A DNA stretch of 64,000 bases from Citrobacter amalonaticus (GCF_018252635.1 NZ_JAGTXM010000002.1:824962-888961); one strand, 5' to 3'. Positions 29,401-38,083 are shown, numbered from the stretch's first letter. Numbers and translations: made by a program. Notes: generated by a model from the sequence alone, not told the origin.

Positions 29401-30361
29401 GCATTTTCTTAAGCTGAGCGGACAACCGTTTTGCCAGTTCAGGCAATTTTTCTGCGGCATCAATACGCACGCCCAGCGGTAACACGTTGAGCACGGGCCC
29501 GGTAGCGGTCAGCGCCGCCGAGCCCATGCGGCGCATAAAGATAAAGCCTGCCGCGTATTCCATCCGATTACACAGCCGTCCCAGCCAGAGCGCCACCAGC
29601 GCCAGCGCCAGATCGGTTCGCTGAACGTCAGGCAGTTGCGCCGCCAGGTGGCGAAACGCACCTTCCGGGGCATCGAGCTTCATACGGTAAATTTCAGACG
29701 TCGCTGCTCGTCCCGGCAGCGGTGCGGGTGAAAGCGACGCCGGCGGCGGAAGCTGTTTACGCTGTTCAGCCCAGAACGCGCCGTCACGTTGCGAGGCCTC
29801 ACTCTGGCGATACTGCTGATACTCTTCCACCACCTCGGCAAACGGCGTGAAGGGGGAATCAGGCGTCGCGTCACCACGACACCATGCGCTGTAAATCGCG
29901 GTGATTTGGCGGGTAATCGCCGGGAAACTGAAGCCATCAACCAGTAAATGGTGATAGCGCTGATACCAGTACCACTGGTCGTCACCAACCTGGATCAACT
30001 GATGATGCACCAGCGGCTTGCCGCCATCGACGCGCAAATTTCGTTGCAGGTCAGTCTGCATCAGCGCCAGCGCGGCATCATGTGGGTTCTCGGCGGAGCG
30101 GAGATCGCAAATCTGCGGCTCAGCAAACATAAAGGCGTCATCGACCCATTGCCAGACGTCACCGTTATCCTCGGTAAAACGCAGCCGTAAGGTATCAGCC
30201 TGCTGCAGACCGGTGGCCACTGCGCGCGCCAGCAGTTGCGCGTCCAGTTCACCGGTTAACGCCACATAATGTGCGACGCTCCAGGCAGAAGATAATGCGG
30301 AGAGCTTTTCGGCCATCCAGATGCCAGGCTGTGCGGCAACCAGCGGTAAACGACGACTCAT
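26465..30361 (-). CDS. entF: EntF, enterobactin synthase NRPS (C-A-PCP-TE)
   Basis: Non-ribosomal peptide synthetase that activates serine, joins it to DHB, and cyclises three units to enterobactin. The 1298 residues hold, in order: a condensation domain (HHLLVDG at 137-143), an adenylation domain (FTSGSTGRPKG near 605, NLYGPTEAAVD near 735), a carrier domain (FFALGGHSLL near 1005, serine modified by EntD) and a thioesterase (GYSLGG near 1135). MSRRLPLVAAQPG is the family start, with AGGAGG 5 bases before it; 32 upstream codons in frame belong to ybdZ sequence. It overlaps the ybdZ stop as ATGA. Confidence 0.97.
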   Translation of the reverse strand: MSRRLPLVAAQPGIWMAEKLSALSSAWSVAHYVALTGELDAQLLARAVATGLQQADTLRLRFTEDNGDVWQWVDDAFMFAEPQICDLRSAENPHDAALALMQTDLQRNLRVDGGKPLVHHQLIQVGDDQWYWYQRYHHLLVDGFSFPAITRQITAIYSAWCRGDATPDSPFTPFAEVVEEYQQYRQSEASQRDGAFWAEQRKQLPPPASLSPAPLPGRAATSEIYRMKLDAPEGAFRHLAAQLPDVQRTDLALALVALWLGRLCNRMEYAAGFIFMRRMGSAALTATGPVLNVLPLGVRIDAAEKLPELAKRLSAQLKKMRRHQRYDAEQIVRDSGRAAGDAPLFGPVFNVKVFDYQLDMPGVSALTHTLATGPVNDLELALFPDEEGGLSIELLANQQRYDEATLKQHASRLMALIEQFAANPVLCCGDADLLLPAEYQQIAQVNATAVDIPSTTLSALVAEQASRTPDAPALADARYQFSYREMREQVVALAGVLRERGVQPGDSVAVALPRSVFLTLALHGIVEAGAAWLPLDTGYPDDRLRMMLEDARPKLLIATAEQLSRFSDIPGLESLCYNEPLTAGDSAPLGLSQPQHTAYIIFTSGSTGRPKGVMVGQTAIVNRLLWMQNQYGLTSKDVVAQKTPCSFDVSVWEFFWPFIAGAKLVMAEPEAHRDPLAMQRFFAHHGVTTTHFVPSMLAAFVASLTPERASESCATLKHVFCSGEALPADLCREWEQLTHAPLHNLYGPTEAAVDVSWYPAWGNELAKVTGSSVPIGFPVWNTGLRILDAMMHPVPVGVAGDLYLTGIQLAQGYLGRPDLTASRFIADPFAPGERMYRTGDVARWLENGAVEYLGRSDDQLKIRGQRIELGEIDRVMQALPDVEQAVVHACVFNQAAATGGDARQLVGYLVSQSGLPLDIPALQALLREKLPPHMVPVVLLQLAQLPLSANGKLDRKALPMPELTPGARGRVPQPGSETMVAKAFSELLGCDVNDVEADFFALGGHSLLAMKLAAQLSRTFARQVTPGQVMVSSTVAQLAALLDADDDVQTQRLGFETLLPLRKSDGPTLFCFHPASGFAWQFSVLSRYLSPQWSITGIQSPRPQGPMQTSANLDAVCEHHLATLLEQQPHGPYYLLGYSLGGTLAQGIAARLRARGEAVAFLGLLDTWPPETQNWSEKEANGLDPEVLAEIDREREAFLAAQQGNASGELFSTIEGNYADAVRLLTSAHSVPFDGRATLFVAERTLPDGVSPERSWAPWIAELEVYRQDCAHVEIISPSAFENIGPIIAACCNKYKHS

Positions 30362-30576
30362 TGCGCCTCCTGCGAAACGGCATAATGGCCGGGAATTAAC
30401 GTGGTCCAGTGTTGCGCCAGCCATTGCTGGCAGGCTTCCTGAGACTGCGGTTCGCATATCACCTGCCAGCCAGCAGGTAATGCACAGTGTTGTGGCCAGA
30501 GGCTAAACTGCTGCTGCGAATTTTGCAGAATGTAGAATTGTCCCTGCGGGTTATCGAAGGGATTACTGAATTCCAT
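30358..30576 (-). CDS. ybdZ: YbdZ, MbtH-like protein, EntF activator
   Basis: A 72-residue MbtH-like protein that binds the EntF adenylation domain and raises its activity. It shows the family pattern FSNPFDNPQGQFYIL, then FSLWP, then LPAGWQVI, with the conserved tryptophans. The ATG at 30576 has AGGAG 6 bases before it; a TTG two codons upstream is not needed. It overlaps entF by 4 bases and lies downstream of fes in a fes-ybdZ-entF operon. Confidence 0.95.
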   Translation of the reverse strand: MEFSNPFDNPQGQFYILQNSQQQFSLWPQHCALPAGWQVICEPQSQEACQQWLAQHWTTLIPGHYAVSQEAQ

Positions 30577-30606
30577 ACTCAACTCCTGTCGTGGAAAATC
30601 ACTCGC

Positions 30607-31815
30607 TCAGCGCAGCGGCTTCCAGAGGTCGATCAACCCCTGCGTCAGGCCGCCACGCCAGCAAAGTGCATCATGTCCGCCGTCAACCTGACGCCAGAAA
30701 ACCGACTGCTGTGTGGTCTGTAGTTGTGTGTAGAGCGCCTGATTCGCGCGAAAGATAACCGGTTCGCGGACTCCCGCCTCGAGGACAATCCGCAGTCCCT
30801 TCGCGGACAACTTACCGGCGCGAAGTTGTTCAATAATCAGTCCGTTTTGTTGGCCGCCACGATGGGGCCACCAGTAAGAACCCGACTGACTGAGCACGCA
30901 GCCAAAGCGTTCCGGCCAGTGCAGCCCCGCAAACATCGATGACAGCCCGCCAAAACTTTGTCCTGCAACGATCGTACGTTCCGGACGATCGCTGAATGGC
31001 GCAACGCGCCGGACCTGCGGCAATAATTCGTGTTGAACCGCCAGCCAGAAATCCGCGTTACAGGGAAGTTCACGGCTGCGGTGCGTGGTATCGATGGCAT
31101 CAATAAGCAGATAAACCGCCGATGGAAGTTTCCCCCGCTGGGTGAGTGAAGTGAGTGCAGGCCAGACCGGCATACTCTTTGCCCAGAATTGCCCATCGAG
31201 AAGAATCGCCAGAGGGCGTTCATCCGGTTGCGCATCGCCGGTCATAAAAACCCACACACGACGCGTATTACCCAGACGCGCGCTGTTCCAGTGCAGAACC
31301 ACCGGCGATGACGCTGGCGTTTGTGGGTCGTCCCAGCCAGGTTGCGCAGGGGCCTGCGGCATTTCAAGCGCCGACACGGCGTGCCCTCGCCCCCCTGTCC
31401 AGCTCACAGGATTAAGCGGATCGGCTATCGCCTGCGGCAACAACTGTCGCCAGCCTTCGCGCAGCGCAGTGCGATCCCGCGCTTGATCCGCCTTTAGCGA
31501 CGCAAACGTATCGTCCCGCGTAGAGGGAATAAAGCAGTAGCTGCCGCGCCAGTTGGCGCTTAACACGGTCTGCCAGTGCCAGACATCTGTTCCGGCAATG
31601 CGCTGCATCGTCTGGGGAAAGACATTCTGGTGATGATCGGTCACGCCGGTGATGTATACCCAGACTCGCTGAATAGCAGAATGTAACTCACTCCCCTGCG
31701 GATCGCGCCACCAGAAGGTCACCCGGTAATTTCCGTCTGCTTCACGCGTCCATTGCGGACCGTTTTTTGACTGCCACCAGGCCTCACTGCCTACCGTTAA
31801 CGCCGTCACCGCCAT
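30607..31815 (-). CDS. fes: Fes, enterobactin esterase
   Basis: Cytoplasmic esterase that cleaves ferric enterobactin to free the iron. The 402-residue protein has an N-terminal domain (RVTFWWRDPQGSE, VWVYITGVTDHH) and a C-terminal esterase alpha/beta-hydrolase domain. The serine is in AGQSFGG near residue 281 and the histidine in VDGGHDALCWRGGL near the end. It is first in the fes-ybdZ-entF operon and divergent from fepA over a Fur-box region. Confidence 0.95.
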   Translation of the reverse strand: MAVTALTVGSEAWWQSKNGPQWTREADGNYRVTFWWRDPQGSELHSAIQRVWVYITGVTDHHQNVFPQTMQRIAGTDVWHWQTVLSANWRGSYCFIPSTRDDTFASLKADQARDRTALREGWRQLLPQAIADPLNPVSWTGGRGHAVSALEMPQAPAQPGWDDPQTPASSPVVLHWNSARLGNTRRVWVFMTGDAQPDERPLAILLDGQFWAKSMPVWPALTSLTQRGKLPSAVYLLIDAIDTTHRSRELPCNADFWLAVQHELLPQVRRVAPFSDRPERTIVAGQSFGGLSSMFAGLHWPERFGCVLSQSGSYWWPHRGGQQNGLIIEQLRAGKLSAKGLRIVLEAGVREPVIFRANQALYTQLQTTQQSVFWRQVDGGHDALCWRGGLTQGLIDLWKPLR

Positions 31816-31862
31816 AACCTCATGTTTATTGTGATCTTTTTCATTGATTGATGAAATATATT

Positions 31863-31893
31863 GATAATATTATTGATAACTATTTGCATTTGC
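31863..31893. promoter_or_regulatory. Fur-box region between fes and fepA
   Basis: Two staggered windows, 31863-31881 and 31875-31893, each match the Fur consensus at about 12 of 19 positions, built from repeated GATAA/ATTTGC units. The same stretch (TTGATAACTATTTGCATTTG) is the Fur-regulated fepA-fes control region in E. coli as I recall it. The fepA mRNA leader after this is about 120-150 bases long. Confidence 0.75.
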
Positions 31894-32052
31894 AATAGCG
31901 TATTGACGCGCCGTGGGAAGCGCGAACAGTTTTTAACCAACCGCACTGCGGGCTTTTCTGGAACGGAGGGTTTTCGCAGAGGCGGGCGACATCGGGCCGG
32001 ATACCAATCTCAGGCGTCTGGTACACGTGGCTAAAGAAAAGCAGGAAATACA

Positions 32053-34326
32053 ATGAACAAGAAGATTCATTCCCTGGCCTTACTGGTCAATTTAGGGATT
32101 TACGGGGTAGCGCTGCCTGCTATGGCAGAAGAAACCGCTGATAGCACCGCCGTCTCTCATGAAGATACTATTGTGGTTACCGCCGCCCAGCAGAACTTGC
32201 AGGCTCCTGGCGTGTCGACTATCACCGCAGATGAAATTCGCAAAAATCCTCCCGCTCGCGACGTCTCTGAAATCATTCGTACCATGCCAGGCGTTAACCT
32301 GACCGGTAACTCCACCAGCGGCCAGCGCGGCAATAATCGTCAGATTGACATTCGTGGTATGGGGCCAGAAAACACCCTGATCCTGATCGACGGTAAACCG
32401 GTGACCAGCCGTAACTCCGTACGCCTCGGCTGGCGCGGTGAGCGCGATACCCGTGGCGATACATCCTGGGTACCGCCAGAGATGATCGAACGCATTGAAG
32501 TCCTGCGCGGGCCTGCCGCCGCGCGTTACGGTAACGGCGCTGCGGGTGGCGTGGTGAATATCATCACCAAAAAGGGCAGCAACGAGTGGCACGGCTCCTG
32601 GAATACCTATTTCAACGCGCCGGAACACAAAGAGGAAGGCGCGACCAAACGCACTAACTTTACCCTCAACGGCCCGCTGGGCGGGGATTTCAGCTTCCGC
32701 CTGTTCGGTAACCTGGATAAGACACAGGCCGATGCGCGTAACATCAACCAGGGCCATCAGTCTGAACGAACCGGCACCTATGCCGACACGCTGCCAGCCG
32801 GCCGTGAAGGCGTCATCAACAAAGATATTAACGGTGTGGTGCGCTGGGACTTCGCGCCAATGCAGTCAATAGAACTGGAAGCCGGTTACAGCCGTCAGGG
32901 TAACCTGTACGCCGGAGATACGCAGAACACCAACACCAACCAGTTGGTGAAAGATAACTATGGCAAAGAAACCAACCGTCTCTATCGTCAGAACTACTCG
33001 CTGACCTGGAACGGCGGTTGGGATAACGGCGTCACCACCACGAACTGGGTACAGTACGAACACACGCGCAACTCCCGTACACCGGAAGGCCTCGCGGGGG
33101 GGACCGAAGGGATCTTCGACCCGAAAGCGTCACAAAAATATGTTGATGCCGACCTGAACGACGTCACGCTGCACAGTGAAGTCAGCCTGCCGTTCGATTT
33201 TCTGGTTAACCAGAACCTGACGCTGGGTACAGAATGGACCCAGCAGCGCATGAAGGACATGCTATCCAACTCGCAAACCTTTATGGGCGGTGATATTCCA
33301 GGCTCCAGCAGCACCGACCGCAGTCCTTATTCAAAAGCGGAAATTTTCTCGCTGTTCGCCGAGAACAACATGGAGCTGACCGACAGCACCATGCTGACGC
33401 CGGGACTGCGTTTCGATCACCACAGCATCGTGGGCGACAACTGGAGCCCATCGCTAAACCTGTCACAGGGGCTGGGCGACGACTTCACCCTGAAGATGGG
33501 CATTGCGCGAGCGTATAAAGCGCCAAGCCTGTATCAGACTAACCCGAACTACATTCTGTACAGTAAAGGCCAGGGCTGCTATGCCACGGGTGCCGCGACC
33601 GGAATCGGCTGCTACATGATGGGTAACGACGATCTGAAAGCAGAAACCAGCATTAACAAAGAGATTGGCCTTGAATTCAAACGTGATGGCTGGCTGGCGG
33701 GGGTGACCTGGTTCCGCAACGATTATCGCAACAAGATCGAAGCCGGTACGGTACCAATGGACCGCACGTCCATTACCAGCAAAGGCAAAACCACCTACAC
33801 CGATATCTATCAGTGGGAGAACGTGCCTAAAGCGGTGGTCGAAGGGCTGGAAGGGACGCTGAACGTACCGGTGAGCAACACCGTTAACTGGACCAACAAC
33901 ATCACTTACATGCTGCAGAGTAAGAACAAAGAGACCGGCGAACGCCTGTCGATTATTCCGGAGTACACGCTGAACTCAACGCTGAGCTGGCAGGTACATC
34001 AGGATGTTTCTCTGCAATCCACCTTTACCTGGTACGGCAAACAAGAGCCGAAGAAATACGATTACCAGGGTAAACCGGTGACCGGTTCAGATAAACAGTC
34101 CATCAGCCCGTACAGCATCGTGGGTCTGAGCGCGACCTGGGACGTGACCAAAAATGTCAGCCTGACCGGTGGCGTGGATAACGTCTTCGACAAACGTCTG
34201 TGGCGTGAAGGTAATGCGCAAACGACCGGTAGCACGACCGATGTCTCTTATATGCGTGGCGCGGGCGCGTACACCTATAACGAACCGGGTCGTACGTGGT
34301 ACATGAGCGTTAACACGCACTTCTGA
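32053..34326 (+). CDS. fepA: FepA, ferric enterobactin outer-membrane receptor
   Basis: TonB-dependent 22-strand barrel that takes up ferric enterobactin. A signal peptide covers about residues 1-25 (ending PAMA). The TonB box EDTIVVTA is near residues 37-44. The plug domain carries IRTMPGVNLTG, then RQIDIRGMGPENTLILIDG, and RIEVLRGPAAARYGNGAAGGVVNI. The barrel ends with WYMSVNTHF, a terminal aromatic as needed for outer-membrane assembly. The 757 residues are slightly longer than the 746 of E. coli. Followed by a terminator and entD. Confidence 0.97.
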   Translation: MNKKIHSLALLVNLGIYGVALPAMAEETADSTAVSHEDTIVVTAAQQNLQAPGVSTITADEIRKNPPARDVSEIIRTMPGVNLTGNSTSGQRGNNRQIDIRGMGPENTLILIDGKPVTSRNSVRLGWRGERDTRGDTSWVPPEMIERIEVLRGPAAARYGNGAAGGVVNIITKKGSNEWHGSWNTYFNAPEHKEEGATKRTNFTLNGPLGGDFSFRLFGNLDKTQADARNINQGHQSERTGTYADTLPAGREGVINKDINGVVRWDFAPMQSIELEAGYSRQGNLYAGDTQNTNTNQLVKDNYGKETNRLYRQNYSLTWNGGWDNGVTTTNWVQYEHTRNSRTPEGLAGGTEGIFDPKASQKYVDADLNDVTLHSEVSLPFDFLVNQNLTLGTEWTQQRMKDMLSNSQTFMGGDIPGSSSTDRSPYSKAEIFSLFAENNMELTDSTMLTPGLRFDHHSIVGDNWSPSLNLSQGLGDDFTLKMGIARAYKAPSLYQTNPNYILYSKGQGCYATGAATGIGCYMMGNDDLKAETSINKEIGLEFKRDGWLAGVTWFRNDYRNKIEAGTVPMDRTSITSKGKTTYTDIYQWENVPKAVVEGLEGTLNVPVSNTVNWTNNITYMLQSKNKETGERLSIIPEYTLNSTLSWQVHQDVSLQSTFTWYGKQEPKKYDYQGKPVTGSDKQSISPYSIVGLSATWDVTKNVSLTGGVDNVFDKRLWREGNAQTTGSTTDVSYMRGAGAYTYNEPGRTWYMSVNTHF

Positions 34327-34335
34327 TGCCCTCTT

Positions 34336-34362
34336 CCCTCCTCCCCCCGGAGGAGGGTTTTT
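34336..34362 (+). terminator. Rho-independent terminator between fepA and entD
   Basis: CCCTCCTCC pairs perfectly with GGAGGAGGG around CCCC, followed by TTTTT. It begins 10 bases after the fepA stop and ends 9 bases before entD, so entD depends on readthrough or a weak own promoter. Confidence 0.88.
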
Positions 34363-34371
34363 GATGACGCA

Positions 34372-34995
34372 ATGCAGACAACTCACTCTCTTCTCACTCT
34401 GGCTCACCACACGTTACATTGTGTCACGTTCGAGCCGCACACCTTTCATGAGCACGATCTGCTGTGGCTGCCTCATCATGCGCAACTGGCACCTGCCGGG
34501 CGTAAACGTAAAGCCGAACACCTGGCCGGCCGTATTGCCGCCGTTCATGCGCTACGCGAATGGGGTCATAAAAACGTACCGGGAATGGGCGAACAACGAC
34601 AACCGTTATGGCCGGAAGGCCTGTTTGGCAGCATCAGCCACTGCGCGACTACCGCGCTGGCTGTGGTTTCCTGTCAACCAGTCGGCGTTGATAGAGAGGA
34701 AATATTTACGCCGCAGACAGCGGCAGAACTGGCGGACAGTATCGTCTCAGAGACAGAAAAATCACGGCTTGCAGGAAGCGGATTACCTTTTGAACAGGCG
34801 CTCACGCTGGCGTTTTCTGCCAAAGAGAGCGCCTTTAAGGCAACCCAGGGGCGAACGCAGGTAGGCTGCGGATTCATGCACTATCACATTCTGGACGTTC
34901 AACATGACCAGATGCGATTACGAGCGTTCGACCAGACCTGGTGGGTACAGTGGCTCGCTTCCGATAGCCATGTCGTTACCGTGGCAACGCGTTAA
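34372..34995 (+). CDS. entD: EntD, enterobactin phosphopantetheinyl transferase
   Basis: Sfp-type transferase that adds the phosphopantetheine arm to EntB and EntF. In 207 residues: RKRKAEHLAGRIAAVHALR near 45, GSISHC near 86, the Mg2+-binding GVDREE (Asp and the following Glu kept) near 104, and the helix FSAKESAFKA near 149. There is no good ribosome site before the ATG, which fits low-level expression after the fepA terminator. Its stop is only 3 bases from the stop of the convergent transketolase gene, which marks the left edge of the inserted locus. Confidence 0.93.
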   Translation: MQTTHSLLTLAHHTLHCVTFEPHTFHEHDLLWLPHHAQLAPAGRKRKAEHLAGRIAAVHALREWGHKNVPGMGEQRQPLWPEGLFGSISHCATTALAVVSCQPVGVDREEIFTPQTAAELADSIVSETEKSRLAGSGLPFEQALTLAFSAKESAFKATQGRTQVGCGFMHYHILDVQHDQMRLRAFDQTWWVQWLASDSHVVTVATR

Positions 34996-34998
34996 CTT

Positions 34999-35934
34999 TC
35001 AAAGCATTTCCCGCGCCTGGGCCGCTATCGACTCGGCATCAAAACCATGGTGCTGGCGCATCCAGCCGCGATCGGCCGCCGCCGCGTATTCACCATCCGG
35101 GATGCCTAAGCGCTTCAGAACCGCACCAGTGCCTGCTTCAGCCAGAACTTCCGCCACCAGGCTTCCCAGTCCACCGTTGATATTATGCTCTTCAACGGTG
35201 ATCACCGCTTTACAGCCTTTCACTGCCGCTAACAAGACTTTGGTATCACACGGACGAATGGACGGTACACTTACCACCGTCGCCTGAATACCGGAATCGG
35301 CTAACAACGCGGCCGCATCAACAATTTCGTGGACAGTAGAACCTGTTGCCACCAGCGCCAGCGAGTCGCCTTCACGTAAGGTCACTACGGCGCCCGGCAC
35401 AAAACGATAGCTCTCATCATGCAGTTCCGGGAGCGCTTTTCCGTCCATGCGAATGTACACCGGCCCTTTGTAGCCAAGGGCATAGTCGATTACCTGTCGA
35501 CACTCTCGCGGTGAAGAGGGGGCGAAAATCTGGATATTGCCAAACCCACGCATAATGGCGATATCGTCGATAGCGTGGTGCGTGCTCGCCAGCGGACCAT
35601 AGCTGGCCCCCGCATTCAGGCCAAACAGTTTCACGTTGGTATTGTTGTAGCAAACGTCAACTTTAATTTGCTCATTGGCACGGGAAATCAGGAATGGCGC
35701 CGCGTTACAGGTGACTGCAACCTTGCCGCCGAGCGCAAGCCCTGCCGCCGTCCCGACCATGCTTTGCTCGGCAATCCCCACGTTGACCAGCCTGTCCGGA
35801 AACCGCTTAATAAAGGGACCAATTTTCGCGGTGGATGTTGAGTCAGCCACGACCGGCACCAGATCAACGCCATTTTCTACTGCATCAATAAACGCCTGAA
35901 CCATCACGTTTGCGAGGTGTTCTGCATTACTCAT
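34999..35934 (-). CDS. Transketolase, C-terminal subunit (split type)
   Basis: A 311-residue protein equal to the pyrimidine-binding and C-terminal domains of transketolase. It shows RLVNVGIAEQSMVGTAAGLAL near residue 48 (the glutamate activates ThDP), FLISRANEQIKVD near 81 and VEEHNINGGLG near 247. With the adjacent N-terminal subunit it forms a full ThDP transketolase. Split transketolases of this kind often serve a special sugar pathway, for example apulose-4-phosphate cleavage in D-apiose catabolism, rather than the pentose phosphate cycle. It overlaps the N-subunit gene by 8 bases, so equal translation is likely. Confidence 0.9.
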   Translation of the reverse strand: MSNAEHLANVMVQAFIDAVENGVDLVPVVADSTSTAKIGPFIKRFPDRLVNVGIAEQSMVGTAAGLALGGKVAVTCNAAPFLISRANEQIKVDVCYNNTNVKLFGLNAGASYGPLASTHHAIDDIAIMRGFGNIQIFAPSSPRECRQVIDYALGYKGPVYIRMDGKALPELHDESYRFVPGAVVTLREGDSLALVATGSTVHEIVDAAALLADSGIQATVVSVPSIRPCDTKVLLAAVKGCKAVITVEEHNINGGLGSLVAEVLAEAGTGAVLKRLGIPDGEYAAAADRGWMRQHHGFDAESIAAQAREML

Positions 35935-36757
35935 CTTTTAACTCCTCCAGAGCCAGTTCAATCTCTTCACCTTTTGGCACCCGGTGGTGCCACTCAGGAC
36001 GCCCCTGGATAAACGAAATACCTGCGCCTTTTGTAGTATTGGCAATCACGACGTTCGGTTTCCCTTCCTGCTTCAGACCTTCCAGCGTACTGACAACCGA
36101 CGCCATATCATTTCCCTGGCATTCGGTAACCTGCATGCCGAAGGCACGCCATTTATCCGCAAGCGGATCGGTGTTCATGATTTCACGCGTGGGTCCGGCC
36201 AACTGGAGATTATTCTTGTCATTAATGATCACCAGGTTATCCAGTCCATAATGCGCGGCGGCGAGCGCGGCTTCCCAGTTGCTACCTTCCGCCAGTTCAC
36301 CATCACCGGTAATTAAAAAGATACGGCGAGCACTGTTACTTTTCTTCGCCGCCAGCGCCAGCCCCACCGCGACAGGCAAACCGTGGCCCAGCGCGCCGGT
36401 GTTCAGTTCAATACCCGGCGTTTTCTGGCGTACCGGATGGCCCGGAAGATGAGAATTGGCGTGTTGGTATGTGTTCAGCCAGTCAACAGGGAAAAAACCG
36501 GCCTCTGCCAGAACACAGTAGTAACAACCTACCGCATGGCCTTTGGACTGAATGTAGATGTCCCGCTCCCCATCGTCGATGCGATCCGGGGCGACATTCA
36601 AAATGCGGAAATAGAGTGCGGTGAGCAGTTCAACCTGAGACAGGTCCGCACCGGTATGCCCTCCTGCAGGGCTATAGGCGTTTAATTTGACGATGTGACG
36701 ACGCACCGCTCGCGCTGTGCGTTCAAGAGTCTGGATATCGTAGTGCCAGGGATTCAT
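35927..36757 (-). CDS. Transketolase, N-terminal subunit (split type)
   Basis: A 276-residue ThDP-binding (diphosphate) domain. The ThDP motif is GDGELAEGSNWEAALAAA ... IINDKNNLQ near residues 150-185 (GDG-x(n)-NN). PAGGHTGADLSQVELLTALYF is near 31 and LGHGLPVAVGLALA near 120. AGAGGTG precedes the ATG by 5 bases. The control region upstream carries three copies of a GAATAT-TATTC palindrome. Substrate is unknown; by neighbours it should be a ketose phosphate made by the nearby kinase. Confidence 0.9.
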   Translation of the reverse strand: MNPWHYDIQTLERTARAVRRHIVKLNAYSPAGGHTGADLSQVELLTALYFRILNVAPDRIDDGERDIYIQSKGHAVGCYYCVLAEAGFFPVDWLNTYQHANSHLPGHPVRQKTPGIELNTGALGHGLPVAVGLALAAKKSNSARRIFLITGDGELAEGSNWEAALAAAHYGLDNLVIINDKNNLQLAGPTREIMNTDPLADKWRAFGMQVTECQGNDMASVVSTLEGLKQEGKPNVVIANTTKGAGISFIQGRPEWHHRVPKGEEIELALEELKDE

Positions 36758-36784
36758 GTAACACCTCTGAATTTATTTTCAATA

Positions 36785-36800
36785 TGGAATATTTATTCCA
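36785..36800. promoter_or_regulatory. Operator copy 1 (GAATATTTATTC) before the transketolase genes
   Basis: TGGAATATTTATTCCA, an inverted repeat with 7-bp arms, lies 28 bases upstream of the transketolase N-subunit ATG. Its 12-base core differs by one base from the core of copies 2 and 3. Likely target of the SorC-type regulator coded alongside. Confidence 0.65.
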
Positions 36801-36936
36801 TCAGGGACTAAAAAAACCAGAAATCCCTTTGCTTCACACCACACGGCTTACGCCACGGTATCTTACTCAGGAACATTCTGCCTCCTCACCGCGACTACCT
36901 TGACGTCGGGAATAATCAGTTGACCTGAAACCACCT

Positions 36937-36950
36937 TGAATATATATTCA
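36937..36950. promoter_or_regulatory. Operator copy 2 (TGAATATATATTCA) between transketolase and regulator genes
   Basis: A perfect 14-bp palindrome in the 361-base divergent gap 36758-37118. An imperfect further copy, GATTCTTTATTC (10 of 12 matches), follows at 36956-36967, giving a tandem pair 18 bp apart. The rest of the gap holds no gene. Confidence 0.65.
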
Positions 36951-37118
36951 TAGATGATTCTTTATTCAATTATGCAACCACATTTCCGTATTTGTCCATC
37001 CCTGTTTTTGAGGATTGGTTAAAGTTAGAGCTTTATCACACTTACCTGTCTTTTGTTTTCGCGTATGATAAAAGTCTCTAAGATAATGGCTGTACGTAAA
37101 TGATTTTCGGGGAAATAT

Positions 37119-38069
37119 ATGGCTAAGCAGGACGAACAACGGCTATTGGTTAAAATCGCCACCCTTTACTATCTTGAAGGACGCAAACAGTCCGATATTG
37201 CTCAACTTCTCTCGCTTTCTCAGTCGTTTATCTCCCGAGCCATCACCCGCTGTCAGAAAGAAGGGGTAGTAAAAATCAGCGTTGTGCAGCCCTCAAATAT
37301 CTTCCTGAATCTTGAAAAAGGGATCGAAGATCGCTACGGACTCAAACAGGCGATTGTGGTGGATACCGAAGACGATGCCACCGACCACAGTATCAAACGC
37401 GCCATCGGTTCTGCTGCCGCCCATTATCTTGAAACCCGCCTGCGACCCAAAGATCTGGTGGGCGTCTCCTCGTGGAGTTCAACCATCCGGGCGATGGTTG
37501 ACGAAGTCCATACTCAGAATCTGAAAGCTGGCGGCGTGATCCAGCTACTCGGCGGCGTCGGACCAAACGGCAATGTGCAGGCCACCATTTTGACCCAGAC
37601 GCTGGCGCAACATCTTAACTGTGAGGCCTGGCTACTCCCTTCGCAAAGTATTGAGGGGTCGGTTGAGGAGAAAAATCGTCTTATCGCCAGCAAGGATGTC
37701 GCCGAGGTGATCTCGCGTTTCGATAATGTCGATATCGCCATCGTAGGGGTGGGGATTCTGGAGCCGTCCCAGTTGCTTAAGACGTCGGGCAACTATTACC
37801 ACGAAGATATGTTACAGGTACTGGCCGATCGCGGTGCCGTGGGAGATATCTGCCTGCACTACTACGATAAAAACGGCCAGCCGGTCTTACAGGATGATGA
37901 AGATCCGGTCATTGGCATGGCGCTCGAGAAAGTCAAAAAATGCCCTAACGTCGTGGCATTGGCAGGAGGAACTGACAAAGTTGCTGCCATCAAAGGGGCG
38001 TTGAACGGGGGCTATATCGACGTATTGATCACCGATTATCCTACCGCGCGAATGTTAGTAACAGCCTGA
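37119..38069 (+). CDS. SorC/DeoR-family sugar-binding transcriptional regulator
   Basis: A 316-residue regulator. The N-terminal helix-turn-helix is near residues 15-45 (ATLYYLEGRKQSDIAQLLSL then SQSFISRAITR). The rest is the SorC/DeoR-type sugar-phosphate-binding domain (VGVSSWSSTIRAMV near 112, VALAGGTDKVAAIKGAL near 285). Such regulators sense a phosphorylated pathway intermediate and form tetramers on palindromic operators. It is coded between two halves of the catabolic locus, and the GAATATWTATTC palindromes on both sides are its probable targets. Closest named relatives would be SorC, DeoR-like CggR and LsrR. Confidence 0.87.
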   Translation: MAKQDEQRLLVKIATLYYLEGRKQSDIAQLLSLSQSFISRAITRCQKEGVVKISVVQPSNIFLNLEKGIEDRYGLKQAIVVDTEDDATDHSIKRAIGSAAAHYLETRLRPKDLVGVSSWSSTIRAMVDEVHTQNLKAGGVIQLLGGVGPNGNVQATILTQTLAQHLNCEAWLLPSQSIEGSVEEKNRLIASKDVAEVISRFDNVDIAIVGVGILEPSQLLKTSGNYYHEDMLQVLADRGAVGDICLHYYDKNGQPVLQDDEDPVIGMALEKVKKCPNVVALAGGTDKVAAIKGALNGGYIDVLITDYPTARMLVTA

Positions 38070-38083
38070 TCTTCCCACATCTT

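Noticed and set aside
34999-36757. Transketolase pair as a broken full-length transketolase (pseudogene)
   Set aside because: Both parts have own ribosome sites, full motifs and an 8-base overlap typical of naturally split two-subunit enzymes; there is no frameshift signature.
36785-36967. AT-rich palindromes as LexA or Fur boxes
   Set aside because: They lack CTG-N10-CAG and do not match the Fur pattern; they match each other instead and fit the local SorC-type regulator.
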